Both the position numbers and the translations under genes were made by a program. Under the pieces are notes generated by a model. The model searched no databases and was not told the origin of the DNA. It was given only the letters and a program-made list of their open reading frames with translations. Below, piece by piece: positions 1 through 8,662 of a stretch of 64,000 bases of DNA (position 1 is the first letter of the stretch; each line of letters begins with the position of its first letter). Source of the DNA: Rothia sp035916755. GTDB taxonomy: Bacteria > Actinomycetota > Actinomycetes > Actinomycetales > Micrococcaceae. The stretch is taken from the NCBI RefSeq assembly GCF_035916755.1, contig NZ_JAYWIX010000003.1, forward strand, positions 1-64,000, given 5' to 3'.

Positions 1-32
1 TTGGGGCCCCACCCTTTGTGCCAGGTAAGGCT

Positions 33-434
33 TTAGTGGGCGTGGTCGCCGCGGTTGTATTCGTAAACCCAACCCAGAACAGCTGCTGCTGCGAAGGGGA
101 CGGCTACGAGTACGATCCACCAGTCGATAGCCAAACCTACAACAACGATGGTGCAAGCAACACCGATGAAGAGGGGCCACCATGACCACGGTGAGTAAAA
201 GCCGTAGTCGCCAGCGCCATCAGCGATTTCACCTTCGAGGTTCTCGTAGGGCATGTCGGGGTGCTTCTTGTCGGTGAAGTTCAGGAAGTACCAGAGGAAG
301 AGACACATCACGGCGGTAGCCAGAATCGCGGGGAAACCGGCCCACTCGGTGAAGTCAGTCATCAGACCGTAGACGATGCCAACGGGAATCAGGAAGACGC
401 CGATGAAACCGAAAATCTTTGCAAGAAGTTTCAC
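33..434 (-). CDS. ctaF: Cytochrome c oxidase subunit 4 (actinobacterial)
   Basis: A 133-residue membrane protein with four predicted helices (about residues 7-27, 35-52, 86-104 and 106-125) and a short charged C-terminus. Length, topology and position directly after ctaD match the actinobacterial aa3 oxidase subunit IV, a small structural subunit of the cytoplasmic-membrane terminal oxidase. It starts with GTG at 434, with AGGAGG five bases upstream, nine bases after the ctaD stop, so it is almost certainly cotranscribed with ctaC and ctaD. The rest of the respiratory supercomplex (ctaE, qcrCAB) is not in the window and may lie beyond the left edge. Confidence 0.9.
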   Translation of the reverse strand: MKLLAKIFGFIGVFLIPVGIVYGLMTDFTEWAGFPAILATAVMCLFLWYFLNFTDKKHPDMPYENLEGEIADGAGDYGFYSPWSWWPLFIGVACTIVVVGLAIDWWIVLVAVPFAAAAVLGWVYEYNRGDHAH

Positions 435-443
435 AGTGGCCTC

Positions 444-2144
444 CTAGTGTGCAGTTGCCTGGCGGGCTGCTGCAGCGATGTCGTTGTTGGTGGACAGTTC
501 AGGGTGGTGCAGGTCAAGTGCAGGACGCTCTGAACGGATACGGGGCAGGGCGGTGAAGTTGTGACGCGGGGGCGGGCAAGAAGTTGCCCATTCCAGTGAG
601 CCACCGAAGCCCCAGGGGTCATCAACCTCAACACGCTTGCCGTTGCGGGCGGTGGTGTAGACGTTCCAGAACCAGGGAATCATGGAGATTGCCAGAATCA
701 TGGAGCCTACAGTTGAGAGCTGGTTCATCCAGGTGAAGCCATCTTCAGGCATGTAGTCTGCGTAGCGGCGGGGCATGCCGTCGACACCGAGCCAGTGCTG
801 GATGAGGAAGGTCATGTGGAAGCCGATAAAGAGCAGCCAGAAGTGGATCTTGCCCAGGCGCTCGTTCAGCATCTTGCCGGTGAACTTGGGCCACCAGAAG
901 TAGAGAGCTGCGAACATACCGAAGACGAGGGTACCGAAGATGACGTAGTGGAAGTGAGCGACCACGAAGTAGGAGTCAGACAGGTGGAAGTCCAGCGGCG
1001 GGGTTGCCAGGATAACACCGGTGATACCACCGAAGAGGAAGGTAATCAGGAAGCCAATAACCCAGAGCATGGGGGTCTCAAAAGTGATGGAGCCCTGCCA
1101 CATGGTGCCGATCCAGTTGAAGAACTTCACGCCGGTAGGAATACCAATCAGCATGGTCATGAAAGAGAAGAAGGGCAGCATGACCGCGCCGGTGACGTAC
1201 ATGTGGTGTGCCCACACGGTCACTGACAGAGCCGCGATGGCGATGGTTGCAAAAATCAGACCCTTGTAACCGAAAATCGGCTTACGTGAGAAGACGGGGA
1301 TGATTTCTGAAACGATGCCGAAGAAGGGCAGAGCCAGAACGTAAACCTCGGGGTGACCGAAGAACCAGAAGAGGTGCTGCCAGAGGACGGCACCACCGTT
1401 TTCGGGGTCGAAGATGTGGCCACCGAGACGGCGATCCATACCGAGGGCGAACAGGGCGGACGCCAGCGGCGGGAAGATCATGATGATCAGGATTGCGGTG
1501 ATTAGGGTGGTCCAGGTGAAGACCGACATGCGCCACATGGTCATGCCGGGGGCGCGCATGCAGAGGATGGTGGTCAGGAAGTTGACACCACCCATGATGG
1601 TGCCGAAGCCCTGAAGAGCCAGGCCGAAGATCCAGAGGTCACCGCCGACAGAGGGGCTGTAGGTGGTGCTGTTCAACGGAGCGTAAGCGAACCAGCCGAA
1701 GGACGCTGCACCCTGGGGGGTAAGGAAGCCAGCGATGGCTACCAATGAGCCAAACAGGAAGAACCAGAAGGCCAGGGAGTTCAGGCGGGGGAAGGCAACG
1801 TCGGGTGCACCAATCTGCAGGGGCACCAGGACGTTAGCAAAACCGGTGAACAGCGGGGTACCAAACATGAGCAGCATCAGAGTGCCGTGCATGGTGAAGA
1901 GCTGGTTGAACTGTTCTTTGGTTTCAAGAAACTGCATACCGGGGGTGAAGAGCTCCAGGCGCATAAGCAGAGCCATGACACCGGCAAAGCAGAAGAAAAT
2001 AAACGCGGCGATCAGGTACATGTACCCGATGGTCTTGTGGTCGGTGGAAGTCAGCCAGTTGACGATGATTCGTCCCTTGGACTTAGGAACCACCCGCGGG
2101 ACAACGCTACCGGTTGTCTCAGCTGAATACTCAAGAGTAGTCAC
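444..2144 (-). CDS. ctaD: Cytochrome c oxidase subunit I
   Basis: A 566-residue haem-copper oxidase subunit I with about 12 membrane helices. It carries the expected metal ligands: His86 (MHGT, haem a), His264 and Tyr268 in HPEVY (CuB ligand and cross-linked Tyr), His313-His314 (CuB), and His397/His399 in the VAHFHY motif (haem a3/haem a). It reduces O2 to water and pumps protons in the cytoplasmic membrane. The start is GTG at 2144 with AGAGGT just upstream, ten bases after the ctaC stop. Middle gene of ctaC-ctaD-ctaF. Length and motifs are complete with no sign of damage. Confidence 0.97.
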   Translation of the reverse strand: MTTLEYSAETTGSVVPRVVPKSKGRIIVNWLTSTDHKTIGYMYLIAAFIFFCFAGVMALLMRLELFTPGMQFLETKEQFNQLFTMHGTLMLLMFGTPLFTGFANVLVPLQIGAPDVAFPRLNSLAFWFFLFGSLVAIAGFLTPQGAASFGWFAYAPLNSTTYSPSVGGDLWIFGLALQGFGTIMGGVNFLTTILCMRAPGMTMWRMSVFTWTTLITAILIIMIFPPLASALFALGMDRRLGGHIFDPENGGAVLWQHLFWFFGHPEVYVLALPFFGIVSEIIPVFSRKPIFGYKGLIFATIAIAALSVTVWAHHMYVTGAVMLPFFSFMTMLIGIPTGVKFFNWIGTMWQGSITFETPMLWVIGFLITFLFGGITGVILATPPLDFHLSDSYFVVAHFHYVIFGTLVFGMFAALYFWWPKFTGKMLNERLGKIHFWLLFIGFHMTFLIQHWLGVDGMPRRYADYMPEDGFTWMNQLSTVGSMILAISMIPWFWNVYTTARNGKRVEVDDPWGFGGSLEWATSCPPPRHNFTALPRIRSERPALDLHHPELSTNNDIAAAARQATAH

Positions 2145-2154
2145 GGGTTACCTC

Positions 2155-3024
2155 TTAGTTGTTGGTGTTCATGTTGGGGTTACGGTTGTATTCGTCACCC
2201 AGACGGCCAATGTTGCCTTCATCTTCCAGTGACTGGATGTAGGCGTCGTAGTCTTCCTGGCTGACAACTTCAACGTTGAAGAGCATCTCTGAGTGGTACT
2301 CACCGCAGAGTTCGGCGCACTTACCCTGGTAACGAGCGGGCTCGGAACCGGTGGTGAAGTACATGTGGTTGGTCATGCCGGGAATGGTGTCACGCTTCTC
2401 AAGGAAGGCGGGAATCCAGAAAGAGTGGATGACGTCACGGGACTTGAGCTGCAGGTCTACGGTTGAGTTGACCGGCAGGTAGAGGGTGGGGAGGGTTTCC
2501 TCAACTCCTACGTTGCCTTCTTTATCGAGGCGAGCCTGGACGCCAGCGAAGTAGACGTTTTCGTCGAGGTAGTTGAAGTCCCATGCCCACTGCTTACCGT
2601 AAACCTCGATGGTGACATCGGCGGTTTCAGACTTGGGAGCGGTGATTTCGCGCTCGGCACGGTCTGAGAAGGTGAAGAAGCTGACGATCAGGATGATCGG
2701 GATAGCGGTGTAGAAAATTTCCAGCGGAGCGTGGTAGCTCACCTGGCGGGGGTAGCCGGTTTCGTACTTGCGACGGCGGTAGGCGATGATGCACCAAAGC
2801 ATGAGGCCCCAGGTCACAAGACCTACAGCCAATGCGGCGATCCATGTACCAATCCAGAGGTCCATGATGGTATCAGCGTTATCGGTTACACCACGCTGAG
2901 TGGGCAGCCAGCCCACTGATGCCTGTTCTGAACAACCGGTCAAGAGCAGCGCTGAAACGGCTGTGGCAGCGGCTACTGCCTTGCCCTTAAGCCCCTTGCT
3001 GCTGGTTCGATGCTGCGAACTCAC
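2155..3024 (-). CDS. ctaC: Cytochrome c oxidase subunit II (lipoprotein)
   Basis: Subunit II carries the CuA centre that accepts electrons from cytochrome c. The C-terminal cupredoxin domain shows the CuA motif CAELCGEYHSEM. The N-terminus is a lipoprotein signal peptide with lipobox LTGC (Cys31 from this start), followed by two membrane helices. An in-frame GTG lies 11 codons upstream (3057), but AGGAAGGG sits about six bases before the GTG at 3024, which I take as the start, giving 289 residues. First gene of the ctaC-D-F operon. The preceding region (3060-3200) should hold the operon promoter. Confidence 0.94.
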   Translation of the reverse strand: MSSQHRTSSKGLKGKAVAAATAVSALLLTGCSEQASVGWLPTQRGVTDNADTIMDLWIGTWIAALAVGLVTWGLMLWCIIAYRRRKYETGYPRQVSYHAPLEIFYTAIPIILIVSFFTFSDRAEREITAPKSETADVTIEVYGKQWAWDFNYLDENVYFAGVQARLDKEGNVGVEETLPTLYLPVNSTVDLQLKSRDVIHSFWIPAFLEKRDTIPGMTNHMYFTTGSEPARYQGKCAELCGEYHSEMLFNVEVVSQEDYDAYIQSLEDEGNIGRLGDEYNRNPNMNTNN

Positions 3025-3135
3025 AGACGGCCCTTCCTGTAGCGATGTGCGTGTCACCTGGTGCTGCGTGTGGACAGCATTAACCCAGGTGTTAATTCTT
3101 TCAATACGAGCTTACCCTCAAACGGGCGTTTCTGG

Positions 3136-3164
3136 TGACAACCTGTCAATGAACTGACGTGTCA
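3136..3164. promoter_or_regulatory. Two TGAC/GTCA palindromes upstream of ctaC
   Basis: Two short dyads lie in the ctaC upstream region: TGACA-N3-TGTCA at 3136-3148 and TGAC-GT-GTCA at 3155-3164. Their centres are about 17-18 bp apart, so they are not quite on the same helical face. They could be operator half-sites for a dimeric regulator of the oxidase operon. This is pattern only; no regulator is identified and such short dyads can occur by chance. Confidence 0.25.
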
Positions 3165-3205
3165 TTACATAAGTATTTCATGTTTGGGTGGGCTGAAACA
3201 GAAAA

Positions 3206-3233
3206 GTGGGGGTATGCCGGAGCATACCCCCAC
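3206..3233 (-). terminator. Intrinsic terminator of erpA
   Basis: A perfect 12-bp stem (GTGGGGGTATGC / GCATACCCCCAC) with a CGGA loop, 25 bases after the erpA stop on the minus strand. On that strand it is followed by TTTTCTGTTTC, consistent with rho-independent termination separating erpA from the cta operon. Confidence 0.8.
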
Positions 3234-3257
3234 CTGTGAAGCGGTCTGGGCGGACGC

Positions 3258-3614
3258 TTAGTGGAAGGAATCTCCACAGGCGCAGGAGCCTTGGGCGTTG
3301 GGGTTATCGATGGAGAAACCCTGCTTCTGAATGGTGTCTTCGAAGTCGATGGTTGAGCCTTCGAGGTAGGGAACACTCATGCGGTCAACAATGACTTCTA
3401 CGCCGTCGAAGTCGCGGACGGCGTCGCCATCGAGCACGCGCTCATCGAAGTAGAGCTGGTAAATCAGGCCTGAACAACCGCCGGGCTGCACAGCGATGCG
3501 CAGGCGCAGGTCGGTGCGTCCTTCCTGCTCAAGCAGGGAACGAACCTTACCGGCTGCAACCTCGGTGAGGTTAACGCCGTGGGTGGGGAGATCTTCAAGT
3601 ACTGCCTCAGACAT
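3258..3614 (-). CDS. erpA: Iron-sulfur cluster insertion protein ErpA (HesB/IscA family)
   Basis: A 118-residue A-type Fe-S carrier. The three conserved cysteines are present: Cys in the PGGCSG motif and the C-terminal CAC of GSCACGDSF. It receives clusters from the SUF machinery and passes them to apo-targets in the cytosol. The reading frame extends further upstream, but the ATG at 3614 has AAGGA at proper spacing and begins the conserved family length, so I use it. It sits alone between the cta operon (with its own terminator) and the M20 peptidase gene, an arrangement common in actinobacteria. Confidence 0.92.
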   Translation of the reverse strand: MSEAVLEDLPTHGVNLTEVAAGKVRSLLEQEGRTDLRLRIAVQPGGCSGLIYQLYFDERVLDGDAVRDFDGVEVIVDRMSVPYLEGSTIDFEDTIQKQGFSIDNPNAQGSCACGDSFH

Positions 3615-3699
3615 GAGCAATCCTTTCGTGGGTTGTTTTGATGTCAATCTTACGCCTCTTGGGTGCGGGGCGCGAGATGTTCGCAATCAAGTGAATTCC

Positions 3700-5094
3700 C
3701 TAGTTGGCGGTGTGAGCTGCTGCCAGCATGAGGGCTTCAGCCAGGATCGCCTTTTGGAAGTCAGGGATGAAGAGGGATTCGTTGGCGCTGTGGGCGCGGG
3801 TGTCGGGGTCTTCGATGCCGGTAATCAGGATATGGGCCTCGGGGTAGACCTCGGTGAGGGTCGCAATGAAAGGGATAGACCCGCCCATGCCGGTGGTGAC
3901 AGGCTCAACTCCCCAGGCCTCCCCCAGCGCCGCCAGGGCTAGCTGGGCGCCGCTGCCAGAAAGGTTGGCCTGGTAGGGCTGGCCGGAGTCTTCGGCACGG
4001 TAAGTCACCTCTGCCCCGTGATAGTTGTGGCGGACAAAGTGCTCGGCAAGCGCCCGGTGGGCTGCATCGGGATCCTGGCCGGGGGCCAGACGAACGCTGA
4101 TGCGCGCCTTGGCTGTGGCAGCAATAGTGTTTGAGGACTCGGCAATCGAGGTGATGTCCATGCCGATGACGGAGATAGCGGGCTGGGACCAGAGGCGGGA
4201 GGAGATGGAGCCCTGACCTGCCAGTTTCATGCTGTCGAGAATGCCAGAATCGGTGCGGAAATCAGCCTCAGGGTATTCAACGTCAGGTTCAGGTGCAGTA
4301 ACCAAACCTTCAACTGCAACTGAACCTTGAGTATCGTGCAGGGTGGCTAGTAGCTGGATAAGGACGGTATTGGCGTCCAGCAGAGGCCCTCCGAACATGC
4401 CGGAGTGAACCGAGTGGCTGCTCACACGTACAGAAATATCACCACTCGCTACACCACGTAGGCCCGCGGTAAGGGCCGGTACACCGGTTTTCCAGTTAGC
4501 CGAGTCTGCTACAACGATGTAGTCGCCAGCAAGCTTGTCGCGGTAGGTATGCAGGAAGCTATCAAAGCTGGGTGAACCAGCTTCTTCCTCACCCTCGATA
4601 AAGAGGGTAACGCCAACTTTAAAGTCGTCGCCCAGTACTTCACGCGCAGCCTTAAAAGCGGCCAGATGGGCGATGACGCCGGCCTTGTCGTCCGCAGCTC
4701 CGCGGCCGTAGAGGCGATCGCCCTTGCGAGTGGCGACAAAAGGCTCGGTCTCCCAGAGGGAGCGGTCGCCAGCTGGCTGCACATCGTGGTGGGCGTACAG
4801 CAAGAAGGTGGGTAAACCAGGTGCAGCCGGTGAGTGGGCTACGACCGCAGGCATACCCTGCTGGCCTTCCCCGTAGGTTGCTGAGAGGATCTCAACGCTT
4901 TCAAAACCGGCGTCCTCAGCCAGGCTCTTCACCTTTTCAGCACTGCGCTGTACTTCGGTAAGATCAAAAGACTCCCAGGCGACAGAAGGAATGGCGACGA
5001 GCTCAGCTAGATGTTCAAGCTGAGCTTCAAAGTTCTCTTCGATGTAGGTTGCTAGAGCCGGGCGGGCAGAAAAATCAAAATCGTGTGTTGTCAT
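3700..5094 (-). CDS. M20 family dipeptidase
   Basis: A 464-residue metallopeptidase of the M20 dipeptidase group. Metal-binding and catalytic motifs are visible: HHDVQPAG (first metal His and catalytic Asp), GRGAADDKAGV (bridging Asp), EGEEEAGSPS (catalytic Glu pair) and a C-terminal MGGSIPFI loop. A dimerisation domain lies between about residues 215 and 350. It probably hydrolyses dipeptides or related amides in the cytoplasm; the exact substrate cannot be read from the sequence. It is divergent from the DUF3043 gene, with 58 bases between starts. Confidence 0.88.
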   Translation of the reverse strand: MTTHDFDFSARPALATYIEENFEAQLEHLAELVAIPSVAWESFDLTEVQRSAEKVKSLAEDAGFESVEILSATYGEGQQGMPAVVAHSPAAPGLPTFLLYAHHDVQPAGDRSLWETEPFVATRKGDRLYGRGAADDKAGVIAHLAAFKAAREVLGDDFKVGVTLFIEGEEEAGSPSFDSFLHTYRDKLAGDYIVVADSANWKTGVPALTAGLRGVASGDISVRVSSHSVHSGMFGGPLLDANTVLIQLLATLHDTQGSVAVEGLVTAPEPDVEYPEADFRTDSGILDSMKLAGQGSISSRLWSQPAISVIGMDITSIAESSNTIAATAKARISVRLAPGQDPDAAHRALAEHFVRHNYHGAEVTYRAEDSGQPYQANLSGSGAQLALAALGEAWGVEPVTTGMGGSIPFIATLTEVYPEAHILITGIEDPDTRAHSANESLFIPDFQKAILAEALMLAAAHTAN

Positions 5095-5152
5095 ACATCT
5101 CAGAATACGCTCTGACTGTATATCTACGCACGAACTTGGTTATTCTTAAGGA

Positions 5153-5764
5153 GTGTTTGGTCGTAATAAGAAATCATCAGAAAATGCTGGTTCTGTGGTT
5201 GCCGACGCTACCCCGGTAACAAACGAAACCCCTGAAACCACCCAGCCAGGGTATACCGCGCCCAAGGGGCGTCCTACCCCTTCCCGTAAAGAACGTGAAG
5301 CTGCCCGCCGCACTCCCCTGGTTCCCGCAGATCGCAAGGCTGCAAAGAACGCCCAGCGTGAAGCTGACCGTGAGTTCCGGGCAAAGCAGCAGCAGGCCCT
5401 GCAAACCGGCGATGAGCGCTACCTGCCCGCCAACGATCGTGGCCCCCAGCGCCGCTACATCCGTGACTACGTTGATGCCCGTTTCAACGTAGGTGACATC
5501 ATGATTATCGTCATCCTGGCTGTCTTTATCGTGGGCCTTTTCTCCCCCAGCATGCAGCAGTACACCATCTTGCTGATGTGGGGCATGATTCTGCTCTGGG
5601 TCATCGACTACATGATTATGTGGCGCGGGCTCAAGAAGAAGTTGACCGAAAAGTTTGGCTCCATTGAGCCCCGCTCCGGCTTCTACGCCTTCAACCGCGT
5701 CATGATGCTTCGTCGCTTCCGCCTGCCCAAGCCTCAGGTTAAGCGCGGCGAATACCCCAAGTAA
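5153..5764 (+). CDS. DUF3043 family membrane protein
   Basis: A 203-residue protein recognisable as the actinobacterial DUF3043 family. The N-terminal ~100 residues are hydrophilic and rich in Lys, Arg and Pro, probably cytoplasmic. Two membrane helices follow (about residues 116-135 and 139-157), then a basic C-terminal tail. The start is GTG at 5153 with AAGGA upstream. Function is unknown. It is a single gene, divergent from the M20 peptidase and convergent with pyrD, ending at a strong shared terminator. Confidence 0.85.
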   Translation: MFGRNKKSSENAGSVVADATPVTNETPETTQPGYTAPKGRPTPSRKEREAARRTPLVPADRKAAKNAQREADREFRAKQQQALQTGDERYLPANDRGPQRRYIRDYVDARFNVGDIMIIVILAVFIVGLFSPSMQQYTILLMWGMILLWVIDYMIMWRGLKKKLTEKFGSIEPRSGFYAFNRVMMLRRFRLPKPQVKRGEYPK

Positions 5765-5806
5765 GGACAGAGCGGAGTAAATCCGCTAGCTTTCAACCTT
5801 AAATTC

Positions 5807-5844
5807 AAAGGGGCGCTACCTCTTGCAAGAGGTAGCGCCCCTTT
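5807..5844. terminator. Bidirectional intrinsic terminator
   Basis: A long perfect inverted repeat (AAAGGGGCGCTACCTCT and its complement, with a palindromic TGCA centre) between the convergent DUF3043 gene and pyrD. The A and T flanks allow it to act in both directions. Confidence 0.88.
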
Positions 5845-5868
5845 GTGTCATGATCTCACGTGTCTAGT

Positions 5869-6954
5869 CTAGCGGGTTTTCCGCAATTTCAATAGTCCAC
5901 GATTAATATGAGTTGCCCACAGGGGGCCTTCGTAGATAAAAGCAGAGTAACCCTGCACCAGATTGGCGCCCGCATCCAGGCGGTCGGCGACGTCCTGAGC
6001 GGTGGTAACTCCACCTACCGAGATAAGTGCCAGCTCGTCCCCCACCTCAGCTTTCAGCAGGCGGAGGACCTCAAGGGAACGCTTCTTGAGGGGCTCGCCT
6101 GAGAGGCCACCCGCACCAATTTCCTCAACCTTAGCTTGAGGGCTAACCAGGCCCAGCCCATCACGGGCAATCGTGGTGTTCGTGGCAATAATGCCATCTA
6201 GCCCCAGACGCAGAGCCATCGCGGCAACGTCCTTAATATCTTCATCGGCCAGATCAGGAGCAATCTTCACAACCAGGGGCACACGGCGGCCCTGCACTAC
6301 GCGGTCGGCTTCAGCACGTATAGCCTCAAGTAGAGGTTCAAGAGTCTCAATCGCCTGAAGGTCACGCAGCCCCGGGGTATTCGGCGAGCTGACATTCACA
6401 GCGAGATAGTCAGCCTGGGGTGCAAGAACCCGAGTGCTCACCAGGTAGTCCTCGATGGCGTCCTCAAGGGCTACCACCTTGCTTTTACCGATATTGACAC
6501 CAATGACGGGGCGTACCTTACCCCGATATTCGGCTTCAAGATCAGCGCGGGCAGCTGCAACACGAGGCCCAGCTGCTGCCGCACCGTCGTTATTGAAGCC
6601 CATTCGATTAATAATGGCCTTATCATCTACCAGGCGGAAAAGACGGGGCTGGGGGTTGCCCGGCTGAGCCTGACCGGTAATCGTACCGATTTCAATATGC
6701 CCAAAGCCCAGGTTGCCAAGCGCCGGAATTGCTTTACCGCCCTTATCAAAACCAGCGGCAACACCGAAGGGGGAAGGGAAAGTAAGGCCCATGACCTCGG
6801 TAGCCAGTGACGGGTGAGGCGCAAAGTAGCGACCCCCCAGACGAGAAATACCGGTGCGGCGAAGGGTCTGCACCCCCCACATGCCCACATGGTGCGCCTT
6901 CTCAGCGTCCATGGGTTTGAAGAAGAGTTTGAACAGGGTTGGGTAGATCCGCAT
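5869..6954 (-). CDS. pyrD: Dihydroorotate dehydrogenase (quinone), class 2
   Basis: A 361-residue FMN enzyme that oxidises dihydroorotate to orotate in pyrimidine synthesis, passing electrons to membrane quinone. The class 2 signature includes the N-terminal membrane-associating helix region (residues 1-40), AGFDKGGKAI, NRMGFNNDG, the NVSSPNTPGLR loop with the catalytic Ser, and the C-terminal SVGGV phosphate-binding motif. The ATG at 6954 has AAGGGG upstream. It is the last gene of recO-uppS-pyrD and lies far from the main pyr operon at 42-51 kb, so its control may be separate. Confidence 0.96.
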   Translation of the reverse strand: MRIYPTLFKLFFKPMDAEKAHHVGMWGVQTLRRTGISRLGGRYFAPHPSLATEVMGLTFPSPFGVAAGFDKGGKAIPALGNLGFGHIEIGTITGQAQPGNPQPRLFRLVDDKAIINRMGFNNDGAAAAGPRVAAARADLEAEYRGKVRPVIGVNIGKSKVVALEDAIEDYLVSTRVLAPQADYLAVNVSSPNTPGLRDLQAIETLEPLLEAIRAEADRVVQGRRVPLVVKIAPDLADEDIKDVAAMALRLGLDGIIATNTTIARDGLGLVSPQAKVEEIGAGGLSGEPLKKRSLEVLRLLKAEVGDELALISVGGVTTAQDVADRLDAGANLVQGYSAFIYEGPLWATHINRGLLKLRKTR

Positions 6955-7000
6955 ATCGGACCCCTTTCAGCCGCGGCTTTCGCCTAGTGTGGGAGGAAAC

Positions 7001-7780
7001 TTAGGGTTGGGTCACCTTATCAACAGCCCCACCGTAGCGGCGGTCACGGCGGGCGTATTCTTCTACCGCCTGCCACAGCACCGTACGGTCAACATCGGGC
7101 CAGAGCACGTTCATAAAGACCATCTCGGCATAGGCACTCTGCCAGAGAAGGAAGTTAGAGAAACGCTGTTCACCAGAGGTGCGGAGGAAAAGATCAACGT
7201 CGGGCAGGTCGGGCTCGTCGAGGTATTTCTGGAAGATTTTTTCGTTGATGTGCTTGGGCTTGAGGCGGCCGGCTGCTACGTCCTCGGCAATCAGTGCTGC
7301 GGCGTCCGCAATTTCTGCCCTACCCCCGTAGTTGACGCACATGGTCAGGGTGCATAGGGTGTTGTGCCTGGTTTCTTCTTCGCACTTTTCGAGCAGGTTG
7401 ATGACCGACTTCCAGAGCTTGGGCCGCCGGCCAGCCCAGCGGATGCGAACCCCCCAGCTTTTGAGGGTCTCTAGCTGACGTTCTAGAACCTCAGAAGAGA
7501 ACCGCATAAGGAAGGCGACCTCGTCGGGGCTGCGGCGCCAGTTCTCGGTTGAAAAGGCGTAGGCAGAAACATAGGGAATACCCATTTCGATAGCACCAGC
7601 TACTACATCGAGCAGGGCTGCTTCACCGGCTCGGTGGCCCTCATTGCGGGGTAGGCCGCGTTCGTTGGCCCAGCGTCCGTTGCCATCCATCACCACGGCC
7701 ACGTGCTGGGGCACGAACTTGCGCGGAATCGCAGGGGCTACGGCTCCGCTGGGGTGGCTGTAGGGCTTCACCGGTGTCAT
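7001..7780 (-). CDS. uppS: Isoprenyl transferase (cis-prenyl diphosphate synthase)
   Basis: A 259-residue cis-prenyltransferase of the UppS family that makes the polyprenyl phosphate lipid carrier for cell-wall synthesis. The catalytic Asp lies in VVMDGNGRWA (about residues 30-39), and the isopentenyl-diphosphate-binding RTSGEQRFSNFLLWQ motif lies near the C-terminus. Actinobacteria often have two paralogues with different chain lengths, so the product could be decaprenyl, undecaprenyl or a short-chain intermediate; sequence alone does not decide. It begins three bases after the recO stop and precedes pyrD. Confidence 0.93.
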   Translation of the reverse strand: MTPVKPYSHPSGAVAPAIPRKFVPQHVAVVMDGNGRWANERGLPRNEGHRAGEAALLDVVAGAIEMGIPYVSAYAFSTENWRRSPDEVAFLMRFSSEVLERQLETLKSWGVRIRWAGRRPKLWKSVINLLEKCEEETRHNTLCTLTMCVNYGGRAEIADAAALIAEDVAAGRLKPKHINEKIFQKYLDEPDLPDVDLFLRTSGEQRFSNFLLWQSAYAEMVFMNVLWPDVDRTVLWQAVEEYARRDRRYGGAVDKVTQP

Positions 7781-7783
7781 CTA

Positions 7784-8551
7784 CTAGATTTCCTTCTCTA
7801 GGGTAGTCAGGGTTTTGAGCGGCCGTTCAAGCTGCCACTGCACATAGTCCATGATATGCCGTTCTGCCCTCTGCCGGAGTGCGGGCGGGTGCTCGTTCAA
7901 AACGCCGGGCCAGTCGCCGGTGGCTAGAGCTGCTAAATAGGCCGGTTCTTCAGGAGCCAAGGGACTGAGCTGGGGGAAGTCCCCGGTGCGCGCACACCCG
8001 GTACACAGCACCCCCAGGGAGGGGGAAATATAGGTGAGGTTATCCAGACTACCGCAGGCGGCACAGGCACCAATGGCCATGCTCCAGCCCGCCCTGTGCA
8101 GGGCTCGTAGCAGGTAGGAATCAAGGACGCGGTGGGGCGGGTAGGTGCCCCGCGCTAGGGCTGAGAGGGCGCCGGCTAACAGCGTGAACTGCTCCTCTAA
8201 GCGCTCTTGCTCGTGGTTGAGAAGTTGCTCTGCCACCTCTGCTAAGACAGCCGCGACCGTGTAGCGGGTGTAGTCGTTGATAATCGGCCCCAAATAGGCA
8301 CGGCGAGTAACAACCTGCGAAATTGTGGCGAGGTTTTTGCCGGGGACCGCCGAAATATCGACCAGCATAAAGGGCTCAAGCCGGGCACCAATCTTTGAGC
8401 TACTCTTGCGAACTCCCTTGGCTACTGCGTGCAGAATCCCCCGCTGCCGGGTAGCCAGGATAATAATGCGGTCGTGCTCCCCCAAATCCTGGGTGCGTAA
8501 AACAATAGCGCTATCACGAATGGTCTTAGTCGTAGATAGCGCTGAAGTCAC
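7784..8551 (-). CDS. recO: DNA repair protein RecO
   Basis: A 255-residue recombination mediator that helps load RecA on SSB-coated gaps. It has an N-terminal OB fold and a central zinc-finger pattern, CAACG ... CTGCA, in an otherwise helical C-terminal domain. An upstream ATG (8569) lacks a ribosome binding site, while the GTG at 8551 has GGGAG nine bases before it, so I start there. It is first in recO-uppS-pyrD. Its upstream neighbour leuA is transcribed on the same strand but is separated by a strong hairpin. Confidence 0.9.
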   Translation of the reverse strand: MTSALSTTKTIRDSAIVLRTQDLGEHDRIIILATRQRGILHAVAKGVRKSSSKIGARLEPFMLVDISAVPGKNLATISQVVTRRAYLGPIINDYTRYTVAAVLAEVAEQLLNHEQERLEEQFTLLAGALSALARGTYPPHRVLDSYLLRALHRAGWSMAIGACAACGSLDNLTYISPSLGVLCTGCARTGDFPQLSPLAPEEPAYLAALATGDWPGVLNEHPPALRQRAERHIMDYVQWQLERPLKTLTTLEKEI

Positions 8552-8620
8552 GTCTTTATTCTCCCACATTCAGTGTGCCAGGTCTCTACCTTGGTCTGTT
8601 ATACGGGGCACTGTCAAAAG

Positions 8621-8653
8621 GTGGGCCGTGCCGGTTGTCCCGGCACGGCCCAC
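8621..8653 (-). terminator. Intrinsic terminator of leuA
   Basis: A perfect 14-bp G+C-rich stem (GTGGGCCGTGCCGG with its complement) and a short loop, just after the leuA stop codon. On the minus strand it is followed by CTTTTGACAG. It separates leuA from recO. Confidence 0.8.
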
Positions 8654-8662
8654 ACTTATGCT

